A stretch of DNA of 33,411 bases from positions 1-33,411 of the forward strand of contig DCSM01000172.1 in the NCBI GenBank assembly GCA_002325605.1, given 5' to 3'. The notes below the pieces were generated by a model. The model did not search any database and was not told where the DNA came from. It worked only from the letters and a program-made list of their open reading frames with translations. Position numbers and translations under genes: made by a program. Positions within the stretch are counted from its first letter, which is position 1. Each line of letters starts with the position of its first letter. Positions 22,478 through 29,826 of the stretch are shown piece by piece. The DNA comes from Chloroflexaceae bacterium UBA1466 (GTDB taxonomy: Bacteria; Chloroflexota; Chloroflexia; Chloroflexales; Chloroflexaceae).

Positions 22478-23631
22478 CAGAAAAGGTCTCCTACTAAATC
22501 GGCTGGCTCCACTTGAAAGGGCCATAACATTAGCCCTGCGATCTCTTTCGCTTTCAAAAGCTGATTTGTAGTTGTCAAATCACGGTGCAAGTCAACCAGG
22601 GTGCGGGTTGTGCCCTTTCCTGTGGGAAAGCCTAATTCTGTAATCACAATTGGTTTTTCCAGCCGCAAAGCTTTTAATTCATTTACGGCTCTATACAAAT
22701 CGGCGGGAAAGCCTTTGCCATAATACCAATGCGCTTGATAACGCCCACAAGCAAAAGGCTCATTATCGTAATAGTGAAAAGCATAGAAATCAACCAGATC
22801 AGCTAATCTTACAGCATAGACTCCCGCAGGTTCAAAGTAGTTTTTGGCAAAAGCCAGACTGACCGTCAGGGGATGAAGCGAATCAAGCTGTTTGATCTCA
22901 TCGCGCATAACATTTAGAAACAAGATTCGTTGATTGGCCATCTGATGACAAAGCGGGAAATCAGCATTGGCCCAATCCCAACAACGCTCATCTACGGGGC
23001 TACCGATGTCAATTTCATTAAACAAATCCCAAGCTAAGACTCCAGGATGCTTGGCCAGATGAGCAACAACAGGGCGCACATGAAGGCTCAAAGCCTTTTC
23101 AAAAAACTCAGGGGCAAAAGCGTTTTGGGGATATTTCGAGAGCAAAACGGGCATGACGAGGATATTATGGCGATTCGCTTCGGCAATAAAAGCATCTAAC
23201 TGCGCTAAAGGCTGATCGAGATTGTAATTGGGATCATTTTCGCGGGCCCCACCGAAAACATAGTAATTCAAAAAGATGCGAATCGTATTGACTCCGCGCA
23301 TTTCTAAGCGGTGTAAATCATTTCCAATGTTAAGCAAATCCCAAGGGCATAAAAGATCGGAGCCGAAATGTAAGTCAGGACAGAGTTTGACATCGGCATT
23401 GAAGGGATGAACATAGTTGACTCCGCGAATTGCGCTGGTTTGGGCCGCCCGCTTAGTCAAAAGTTGCGAAAGTTCGGCGGTCACTGGGGAAAGCGGCCCA
23501 ACAGGTGTAGGTTGATTCGGCGTTTGGGCCAGACTCTGGCCGTTCCCAAACAGCAGCAGAATTCCTAGCAAAAGCCCGCAAAGAAACCAACTGCGGGTTT
23601 GGCGAGCGATTCGGGTTTGTAAGTTTTTCAT
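22474..23631 (-). CDS. Secreted glycoside hydrolase, GH5/clan GH-A-like
   Basis: 385 residues. A signal peptide or anchor covers residues 1-36 (WFLCGLLLGILLLFGNGQSLAQ), followed by a Pro-rich linker and a TIM-barrel domain from about residue 66. Seen: IRGVNYVHPF (68-77), MRGVNTIRIFLNYY (111-124), acid/base E206 in LAWDLFNEID and nucleophile E332 in IVITELGFP, the pattern of retaining clan GH-A enzymes such as cellulases and mannanases. Short barrel strands and the cysteines at 84, 95, 217 and 228 are unusual and could form disulfides. The substrate cannot be told. It is the first gene of a coupled pair with prmA, an odd combination of functions. Confidence 0.8.
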   Translation of the reverse strand: MKNLQTRIARQTRSWFLCGLLLGILLLFGNGQSLAQTPNQPTPVGPLSPVTAELSQLLTKRAAQTSAIRGVNYVHPFNADVKLCPDLHFGSDLLCPWDLLNIGNDLHRLEMRGVNTIRIFLNYYVFGGARENDPNYNLDQPLAQLDAFIAEANRHNILVMPVLLSKYPQNAFAPEFFEKALSLHVRPVVAHLAKHPGVLAWDLFNEIDIGSPVDERCWDWANADFPLCHQMANQRILFLNVMRDEIKQLDSLHPLTVSLAFAKNYFEPAGVYAVRLADLVDFYAFHYYDNEPFACGRYQAHWYYGKGFPADLYRAVNELKALRLEKPIVITELGFPTGKGTTRTLVDLHRDLTTTNQLLKAKEIAGLMLWPFQVEPADLVGDLFW

Positions 23632-23693
23632 CTGATTGCTTTAAGGCTTTCTGAAAAATCTGAGGCTCTGGAGCAGATTGTAACACAAAAAAA

Positions 23694-24350
23694 CTAGCGC
23701 TTGCGCGTAACCCCAACCTTAGCGCAAAAACTTGCGACAGGGCAAATGCTACAGCGCGGCGAAGTTGGATGACAGATATTTTGCCCCAACGTTACCAATA
23801 AGCCATTGAGCGCTATCCAATGCGGGGGCGGCAATTTGGCTCGCAGCGCAAATTCGGTGGCAGTTGGGTCTTTGGTCTGAAGGTAGCCCCAGCGATTGCA
23901 AATCCGATGCACATGTGTGTCTACGCAAATCCCTGGCAAGCCAAATCCTTTTGTTAAGACCAAATTAGCGGTTTTACGGCCTACACCTGGCAAGGTCAGC
24001 AATTCATTCAAATCGTTGGGCACTTCACCCCCATAACGCTCTAAAAGCTGGGCGCAAGTCGCTCGAATCGAACGGGCTTTTGTGCGATAGAAACCAACAG
24101 GATAGATAAGTTGCGCTAAATAATCTTCCTTGAGCGCTAAAAGGGCAGATGGCGTGGCGGCCAGCGCAAAAAGGCGCGGCGTAACTGTGGCCGTCAAGGT
24201 ATCTTTCGTCCGCAAGCTGAGAATCGTTGCGATTAGAATGCGAAAGGGCGTGGCCGAATCTTCGTCCAAACCGTCAATAAGCGGCTGGGGATAAGCGGCC
24301 AGCGCTTCGGGCAACTGAGCTAAAACTTGGTCAAGGGTTGAAGCATCCAT
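23694..24350 (-). CDS. nth: Endonuclease III (DNA glycosylase/AP lyase)
   Basis: 218 residues from the ATG at 24350 (MDASTLDQVLAQLPE), the position at which family members begin; an upstream ATG at 24404 would add 18 unsupported residues. The enzyme removes oxidised pyrimidines and cuts at abasic sites. Seen: helix-hairpin-helix LPGVGRKTANLVL (120-132) with catalytic K126, the general D144 in VDTHVHR, and a C-terminal 4Fe-4S cluster motif with cysteines at 193, 200, 203 and 209 (spacing 6-2-5), exactly as in bacterial Nth. The usual SAQATD motif reads SLRTKD here, a mild departure. It is a single gene upstream of the glycosidase/prmA unit on the same strand. Confidence 0.94.
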   Translation of the reverse strand: MDASTLDQVLAQLPEALAAYPQPLIDGLDEDSATPFRILIATILSLRTKDTLTATVTPRLFALAATPSALLALKEDYLAQLIYPVGFYRTKARSIRATCAQLLERYGGEVPNDLNELLTLPGVGRKTANLVLTKGFGLPGICVDTHVHRICNRWGYLQTKDPTATEFALRAKLPPPHWIALNGLLVTLGQNICHPTSPRCSICPVASFCAKVGVTRKR

Positions 24351-24774
24351 CAGATAGTTCCAATGCCTTTTTGCTAGGTTAGGAAGCCAAAAGAGTGAGA
24401 CCATTGTAGCTCAGAATTTGGTTTCTTGAAAACGAAGCAAGGCTTTGGCAAAGGCTAATTTGGCCTACTTGTATGAAATGCCTAAGTCAGGGTCTTAATT
24501 TCTCGTAACAAAGAGCAGTAGTTTTATGAGGCTTAACTATGATACACTTTGTTTGAGCAGGTAAGCTAAATAATTTCAGCTAGAGGCATAAGATTTTTGC
24601 ACGATAGCTTCGCTCTTTTGCAGCAGGCGGTGTTACAGTTACTTTTCAAGACTGTGGACAGCGCTTTTCTGAACGTTTATTTAGCTTTCTGCACTCAAAA
24701 GAACTTTACGCTTCGCTGGTGGGGGCAATGAAGCCCAAAGATTCAATGATTGCACTGGAAAGGCTAGGTTTGGG
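24351..24774. other. Gene-free divergent region between nth and the ammonium transporter
   Basis: No gene is seen in these 424 bases. TATGAT at 24538-24543 is a possible -10 box for amtB without a good -35. Apart from that the stretch holds no clear hairpin, repeat or RNA motif. Confidence 0.4.
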
Positions 24775-26013
24775 ATGGAAATTAACGGGACAGATACAAT
24801 TTGGGTCTTAGTTTCGTCAGCTTTAGTGATGCTGATGACTCCGGGCTTGTCACTCTTTTATGGCGGATTAGTCCGGGAAAAGAATGTCCTCTCAACGATC
24901 ATGCACAGCTTCTTCATTCTGGCGCTGATTAGTGTCCAGTGGGTGCTTTGGGGCTACTCGCTTTCTTTTGGGCCAACTATTGGAGGCTGGATTGGTAGTT
25001 TAAGCTGGGTTGGGCTAAACGGTGTGGGCTTAGAGCCTAGCCCTAATTATGCCTCGACGATTCCTCATCAGGCTTTCATGGTCTATCAGATGATGTTTGC
25101 CGTCATTACCCCCGCGCTGATCTCCGGCTCCTTCGCCGAGCGCAAACGCTTCAATTCTTTTATCGTTTTCTCCTTGCTTTGGGCAACCTTTGTCTACGCC
25201 CCCGTTTGCCACTGGGTCTGGGGCAAAGGCGGCTGGCTGGGCGCTTTGGGCGCACTTGACTTTGCAGGAGGAACGGTTGTCCATATTACTTCCGGGGTCT
25301 CCGCGTTGGTATGTGCCTTAGTCCTCGGCAAACGCACAGGCTATGGCTCCGAGCCAATGGAACCTCACAATATTACGATGACCATGATCGGCACAGCAAT
25401 CCTTTGGTTCGGCTGGTTTGGCTTCAATGCGGGAAGCTCTTTGGGCGCAAACGCCTTAGCTGTAACCGCCTTTGTAGCCACTAACACCGCCGCCGCCACT
25501 GCCGCTTTGACTTGGACTATCGCCAGCTGGCTCCATCATGGCCGCCCAAGCGTCTTAGGTGCATCGGCTGGCGCAGTTGCGGGACTGGTCGGCATCACCC
25601 CTGCCGCAGGGTTTGTCTCCCCCCTTTCCGCGATGGCCATTGGCTTCCTGGCGGGGCTAGGCTGCTACTTTGCAGTTGAGAAGATTGTCCGAGGCCGAAT
25701 TGATGATGCCCTTGATGTCTTTGGGGTTCACGGCATCGGTGGGATAATCGGGGCCTTAGCGACGGGCATCTTCGCCAGCAAAGCGGTCAACCCTGCGGGC
25801 GCGAACGGTTTACTCTTTGGCAACCCGCAGCAATTTGTAATCCAAGCCATTGCGGTGGGAGTGGTCGCTGCCTTTTCAGCAATGGTTACGCTAATCCTGC
25901 TGAAACTGCTTGATGCCACGATGGGCCTGCGCGTGACCCGCGAAGAAGAGGTCGAAGGGTTAGATATGAGCCTCCACGGTGAAGTCGCTTATCGCCACTT
26001 TACCCCGCTATAA
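24775..26013 (+). CDS. amt: Ammonium transporter (Amt family)
   Basis: 412 residues with about eleven membrane helices. It conducts ammonium/ammonia into the cell. Seen: N-terminal VMLMTPGLSLFYGGLVREKN (20-37), the family motif DFAGGTVVHITSG with pore H170, and the second pore histidine H319 in DVFGVHGIGG; QMMFAVITPALISGSFAER is the usual phenylalanine-gate helix region. The start codon is ATG at 24775 with no strong ribosome site next to it (GGAAAGG is 11 bases off). No GlnK/PII gene follows, although one often does in this family. A terminator closes the transcript at 26068. Confidence 0.97.
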   Translation: MEINGTDTIWVLVSSALVMLMTPGLSLFYGGLVREKNVLSTIMHSFFILALISVQWVLWGYSLSFGPTIGGWIGSLSWVGLNGVGLEPSPNYASTIPHQAFMVYQMMFAVITPALISGSFAERKRFNSFIVFSLLWATFVYAPVCHWVWGKGGWLGALGALDFAGGTVVHITSGVSALVCALVLGKRTGYGSEPMEPHNITMTMIGTAILWFGWFGFNAGSSLGANALAVTAFVATNTAAATAALTWTIASWLHHGRPSVLGASAGAVAGLVGITPAAGFVSPLSAMAIGFLAGLGCYFAVEKIVRGRIDDALDVFGVHGIGGIIGALATGIFASKAVNPAGANGLLFGNPQQFVIQAIAVGVVAAFSAMVTLILLKLLDATMGLRVTREEEVEGLDMSLHGEVAYRHFTPL

Positions 26014-26067
26014 GCAAAAACTACTCTAAGCAACACCTTTTGGTCAAAGTTCCTCCTGTGTGCCGCG

Positions 26068-26095
26068 AAGCCCCCAGTGCTATGCTGGGGGTTTT
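26068..26095 (+). terminator. Intrinsic terminator after the ammonium transporter
   Basis: CCCCCAG (26071-26077) pairs with CTGGGGG (26085-26091) around TGCTATG, followed by TTTT; AAG precedes the stem. It lies about 55 bases after the stop. Confidence 0.9.
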
Positions 26096-26163
26096 GATTT
26101 TGCCGCTCTAAAGGTTCGCTCTGCTTGAGACGGCTCTAAATCTTCTCCAACCTTGCTCATGTC

Positions 26164-26197
26164 GACTCTTCTGAAATAGATCAGAAGAGTCTTTTTT
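26164..26197 (+). terminator. Second terminator with a degenerate duplicate downstream
   Basis: GACTCTTCTGA and TCAGAAGAGTC form a perfect 11-bp stem with loop AATAGA, followed by TTTTTT. A diverged copy (TTCTGA-ATTAGA-TCAGAA at about 26209-26226) follows after 18 bases, so the dyad is present twice. Confidence 0.75.
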
Positions 26198-26254
26198 ATT
26201 AGTCAATTCTTCTGAATTAGATCAGAATGGGTTAAGGAAGAGGATTCTCTGGTT

Positions 26255-26284
26255 TTGTACACCTCGCAGGAACGGGGCTATTCT
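26255..26284 (+). promoter_or_regulatory. Candidate promoter for the DUF4349/VWA pair
   Basis: TTGTAC (26255-26260) and TATTCT (26279-26284) are separated by 18 bases, a fair sigma-70-type pair, leaving a leader of about 65 bases before the ATG at 26357. It lies just after the duplicated dyad. Confidence 0.35.
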
Positions 26285-26356
26285 GCAACCAGCCTGGCTA
26301 CCCAAGCGTACTATAGGCAACGAGGTTTGGTTAGGCAAGTCTTCGAGGAGGTATTT

Positions 26357-27340
26357 ATGGCAGAGGAAATGCAAGCCGACGGAACTCAACAGAAACGCAA
26401 AGGTTGTGGTTGGGGATGGGTGGAATACTTAGGATTGCTTGTCCTTATTGGGATCTTTGGGATTTGCATTCTTGGGTGGGTCTTTAACAGCAATGTCAAT
26501 TCTGGTTCGGGGGTCTTTAGCAATATCAATTCTGGTTTTAATTATCCAGGAGCGATGAGTGGAGTAGGTTACTTTGCACCTGCTTCCGCAGTACTCCTAT
26601 CTGGTTCAAATGACCGTAGTGGTGGAGCGATGAGTGGCTTTGCACCTGCTTCCGCTGCCCGCTTAGTTATCAAGAATGCTAACCTCTCTCTTGAAGTTGA
26701 GAGTGTTCGCGCAGTGGAGCTAAGTATTCGCAATTTGGTCAATCAGATGGGGGGTTACGTCATTCAATCTTCAACTAACGGGAGCGATGAGGCCACGGCG
26801 ACGGCGAATATCTCTTTCCGTGTTCCCGCCGATAAGTTTGAAGTAACCTTAGAAGAGGTGCAGAAGTTAGCTAAGAAGGTCACTTCCCGCTCAATTTCCG
26901 GAGAAGATGTTACAGCAGAGTTTGCGGATTTGGAAGCCCAGTTGAAAAACCTGGAAGCCACTCGTTCCCGCTTTCAGACCTTGCTTGATAAAGCGGAGAA
27001 GTCCAGCGATGCTTTGGAAGCAAGTAAGGCCTTGATGAATGTGCAAGGGGAAATAGAGCAACGGTTGGGGCGCAAGAAGTTCTTAGCGCAAAGTGCGGCG
27101 CTCTCTAAAATTGACGTAGCCCTTTCCCCTGTCCCGACCACGCCCATTATGCCCCTCAATGCTTGGCAACCTTTGCAAGTTGTACGGGGAGCTTTACAGG
27201 GTCTGGTGAAATTTGGGCAAAGTCTGATCAATCTGCTGCTTGTCCTGCTCGTTTGGCTGCCTGTTTGGTTGCCCTTGGGGCTGTTGGTACGGTGGGGGTG
27301 GCCAAAGGTTAAGGCCTTTAGGGAAAGATCAAATCTTTGA
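26357..27340 (+). CDS. DUF4349 family membrane protein
   Basis: 327 residues from the ATG at 26357, which has GAGGAGGT six bases upstream; an upstream open frame exists but lacks a site. N-terminal leader MAEEMQADGTQQKRKGC, one membrane helix (about 21-43), a low-complexity stretch (Gly/Ser/Asn, with GAMSG and FAPASA each twice), then a DUF4349 domain: IKNANLSLEVESVRAVELSI, RVPADKFEVTLEEVQKLAKK and VTAEFADLEAQLKNLEATR, with a coiled coil at about 190-260. A Pro-rich segment and a C-terminal helix (VLLVLLVWLPVWLPLGLLV) follow. It is anchored at both ends with the domain outside the membrane. Function of DUF4349 is unknown. The first 33 residues are almost identical to those of the next gene. 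Confidence 0.88.
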   Translation: MAEEMQADGTQQKRKGCGWGWVEYLGLLVLIGIFGICILGWVFNSNVNSGSGVFSNINSGFNYPGAMSGVGYFAPASAVLLSGSNDRSGGAMSGFAPASAARLVIKNANLSLEVESVRAVELSIRNLVNQMGGYVIQSSTNGSDEATATANISFRVPADKFEVTLEEVQKLAKKVTSRSISGEDVTAEFADLEAQLKNLEATRSRFQTLLDKAEKSSDALEASKALMNVQGEIEQRLGRKKFLAQSAALSKIDVALSPVPTTPIMPLNAWQPLQVVRGALQGLVKFGQSLINLLLVLLVWLPVWLPLGLLVRWGWPKVKAFRERSNL

Positions 27341-27421
27341 CCTTGTTCGCTGAGTTTTGCACGGGAAGGGCGGAGAAGGTTGAGCCGCTTGTTAATACTT
27401 GAAAGTTGAAAGAGGCTTTTT

Positions 27422-29188
27422 ATGGAAAACGAACCGCAAGCCGATGGAACTCAACGGAAACGCAAAGGTTGTAGTTGGGGATGGGTGGAATACTTAGTGT
27501 TGCTTGTCCTTATTGGGATTGTTGTAATCGGTATTCTTACCATGCTGGGAGGGAAGGTTTCGGGGGTCTTTAGCAATGTCAACTATGGTTTCGCTCGTGA
27601 TTCTGATGGGCGGATTATGGGTGGAAGTTCCTCCCAATCTATTACTGAATCGCGGCCTCTCCCCACGGCTCCTCCTCCTATTTCAGGGGCCAGTGAAGCG
27701 CAGAAGGCTCCCGCGAAAGATCAGGGTCTGCCGCAAGCTCCTTCCCCAATGCCCCAAGTTACAGCCGCCGTCGAGAGCGAGACCACCGCAAAGGAGAAGG
27801 AAGAGAATAAGGAAGGTGAGGTTGCCGAAACCCCAGCCCCGACTCCCGTGCAACCAGTTCGCTCTACTTCTTTCACGCTTGCTTCAGAAGATCATCTCTC
27901 AACCTTTGCGATAGATGTGGACACGGCCTCTTATACCGCTGCCCGCAATTATCTCAAGAGTGGTTCCCTTCCCGCGCCCGATACGGTACGGATTGAAGAG
28001 TTTGTCAATTACTTCCCTTACAACTATCCCAACCCTGGCGCAGAGACCTTTGGAATCTATGTAGATGCGGCTCCCGCGCCCTGGAATACGACTCCTGAGC
28101 AGAATACTTATCTCATTCGGGTGGGCGTTCACGGGAAAGAGATCGAGGCCAGCAAGCGTGACCCTGTTATCCTGACCTTTGTGATTGATGTAAGTGGCTC
28201 AATGAATGAACCACGGCGGCTCCCGCTCGTGAAGGAATCGCTAAAGTTGTTGGTAAAGAACTTGCAGGAAACCGACCAAGTTGGCATTGTAACCTATGGA
28301 GATACGGCCCAAGCGGTGTTACAACCCACAGGTCTTGCCGAGCGGGAGAAGATTATCCAAGCCATAGAAGGGCTGGTAAACGACGGGAGTACCAACGCCG
28401 AGGAAGGTCTGCGGCTGGGCTATGAGATGGCCAGCAGATTTGCGAAGAAGGGCGTAACCAATCGAGTTATTCTTTGCTCAGACGGGGTAGCGAACGTGGG
28501 CGCAACCAGCCCCGATGCAATCCTCAAGCGTGTCTCAGATTATGCGGGGCAAGGGATCTACCTCACGACGGTTGGCTTTGGGATGGGCGATTTCAACGAT
28601 TATCTAATGGAGCAACTTGCGGATAAAGGTAATGGGAACTATGCCTATGTAGATACTTTAGCTGCGGCCCGCAAGGTTTTTGAGCGAGACCTCACAGGGA
28701 CGCTTCAGGTCATTGCGAAGGATGTGAAGATTCAAGTAGATTTCAATCCCGCTATGGTTGAGCAATATCGTTTATTGGGCTATGAAAATCGGGCCGTTGC
28801 GGATGTTGACTTTCGCAATGATAAGGTAGATGCGGGGGAGATCGGCGCGGGGCATACGGTCACGGCCTTGTATGAAGTTGTCTTGGCGAGCGCCGAAGCG
28901 GGGAAAGCCTTAACGGTGCAACTCCGTTACCAAGACCCCAAAACAGGGGAAGTAAAGGAGATCGCCCAACCTTTCAACCGTGAGAGCTTGCGGCTGAAGT
29001 TTGAAGATACTTCCCCGCAATTCCAATTGGCCGTGGCGGCGGCGGGGTTTGCAGGCTACTTGCGGGATGGGAAACCTTCACTGGCTGAAGTTCAAGCGGT
29101 TACACGGCGGATGGCTCCTCAATGGAAGGAGAATGCAGATACGTTGGAATTCCTTGATCTGGTCGAGAAAGCTAAACAACGCCCCTAA
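27422..29188 (+). CDS. VWA-domain membrane protein (YfbK-type, vWF_A and DUF3520)
   Basis: 588 residues, with a leader MENEPQADGTQRKRKGC and one membrane helix (22-41), a Pro/Glu/Lys-rich stalk (75-150), a PF12450-type N-terminal module (STFAIDVDTASYTAARNYL, then PDTVRIEEFVNYFPYNYP), a VWA domain with intact metal site FVIDVSGSMN (D256, S258, S260) and NDGSTNAEEGL, and a C-terminal DUF3520-like region (KDVKIQVDFNPAMVEQYRLLGYENRAV and AGHTVTALYEV). The domain is expected outside the membrane, where it could bind protein ligands through a divalent ion. YfbK proteins are of unsettled role. It lies 81 bases after the DUF4349 gene on the same strand. Confidence 0.92.
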   Translation: MENEPQADGTQRKRKGCSWGWVEYLVLLVLIGIVVIGILTMLGGKVSGVFSNVNYGFARDSDGRIMGGSSSQSITESRPLPTAPPPISGASEAQKAPAKDQGLPQAPSPMPQVTAAVESETTAKEKEENKEGEVAETPAPTPVQPVRSTSFTLASEDHLSTFAIDVDTASYTAARNYLKSGSLPAPDTVRIEEFVNYFPYNYPNPGAETFGIYVDAAPAPWNTTPEQNTYLIRVGVHGKEIEASKRDPVILTFVIDVSGSMNEPRRLPLVKESLKLLVKNLQETDQVGIVTYGDTAQAVLQPTGLAEREKIIQAIEGLVNDGSTNAEEGLRLGYEMASRFAKKGVTNRVILCSDGVANVGATSPDAILKRVSDYAGQGIYLTTVGFGMGDFNDYLMEQLADKGNGNYAYVDTLAAARKVFERDLTGTLQVIAKDVKIQVDFNPAMVEQYRLLGYENRAVADVDFRNDKVDAGEIGAGHTVTALYEVVLASAEAGKALTVQLRYQDPKTGEVKEIAQPFNRESLRLKFEDTSPQFQLAVAAAGFAGYLRDGKPSLAEVQAVTRRMAPQWKENADTLEFLDLVEKAKQRP

Positions 29189-29199
29189 GTAGCTCAAGT

Positions 29200-29233
29200 A
29201 GGTCTGGTGGGCTTCCCAAAGCCTGCCAGACCT
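29200..29233 (+). terminator. Hairpin terminator after the VWA gene
   Basis: AGGTCTGG (29200-29207) pairs with CCAGACCT (29226-29233), with a further GGGC/GCC extension. A short T-run (TCTTTT) follows. Confidence 0.7.
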
Positions 29234-29323
29234 GCTCTTTTGGCTTCGCGCTTGACTAAATAACCAGTCTGCGCTATACTCAACGCTACTTTGGATACAA
29301 TGTCTATTAGGATTGAATGCGCT

Positions 29324-29746
29324 ATGTTTACTTTGATTGACCATATCGGGATGGCAGTGGAAGACCTTGACCAAGCCGTTGCCTTCTATGAAGATTCCTT
29401 TGGGGTCCAGGATTGGGAACGTTGCGAAATGCCCGAACGCAGTATGAAGTTAGCTTCAACCAAGATCGGGGACACCTTGATTGAATTGATTCAGCCAACT
29501 TCAGAACAAGCAGCTTTTGCTAAGTTCTTGAAGGATAAGGGCCCTGGGATTCATCATATTGCCTATCGGGTTGAAGACATTAACGCTGCGCTAGAGCAGC
29601 TTAAAGCGCGAGGGGTTCGGCTCCTGGACGAGAAACCACGGCTTGGAATGCACGACACTTTAACCGCCTTTCTCCACCCTAAAAACGGGAAGCAAGGGGT
29701 TCTGATGGAATTGGTGCAGCATCAACACTCCGCTTCGCACCACTAA
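29324..29746 (+). CDS. mce: Methylmalonyl-CoA epimerase
   Basis: 140 residues from the ATG at 29324 (MFTLIDHIGMAVEDLDQAVAF); upstream starts at 29291 or 29300 add residues outside the family pattern. The enzyme interconverts (R)- and (S)-methylmalonyl-CoA in propionate/succinate metabolism. Seen: two glyoxalase-fold halves with metal ligands H7 (DHIGMA), H78 (GIHHIAY) and E129 (LMELVQ), the loop STKIGDTLIELIQP and the conserved PRLGMHDT. Length is typical. No mutase or carboxylase gene is in the window. GCGCTATACT at 29269-29278 may be its -10 box. Confidence 0.93.
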   Translation: MFTLIDHIGMAVEDLDQAVAFYEDSFGVQDWERCEMPERSMKLASTKIGDTLIELIQPTSEQAAFAKFLKDKGPGIHHIAYRVEDINAALEQLKARGVRLLDEKPRLGMHDTLTAFLHPKNGKQGVLMELVQHQHSASHH

Positions 29747-29760
29747 AGAGAGTTTCCCGC

Positions 29761-29804
29761 GCCCTAAAACTTGCCTAAGCAATGGCGCTTGGGTAAGCTA
29801 GGGC
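29761..29804 (+). terminator. Long wobble-paired hairpin after mce
   Basis: GCCCTA/TAGGGC outer arms and CTTGCCTAAGC paired with GCTTGGGTAAG (two G-U pairs) around AATGGC. It is consistent with RNA-level structure. No T-run follows, so termination strength is uncertain. Confidence 0.5.
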
Positions 29805-29826
29805 ATTGAAAATTAAGTAGGTTGCT

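Noticed and set aside
26013..26356. CRISPR-like repeats in the amt/DUF4349 gap
   Set aside because: Only two unequal copies of a dyad are present and one is a terminator; no regular spacing.
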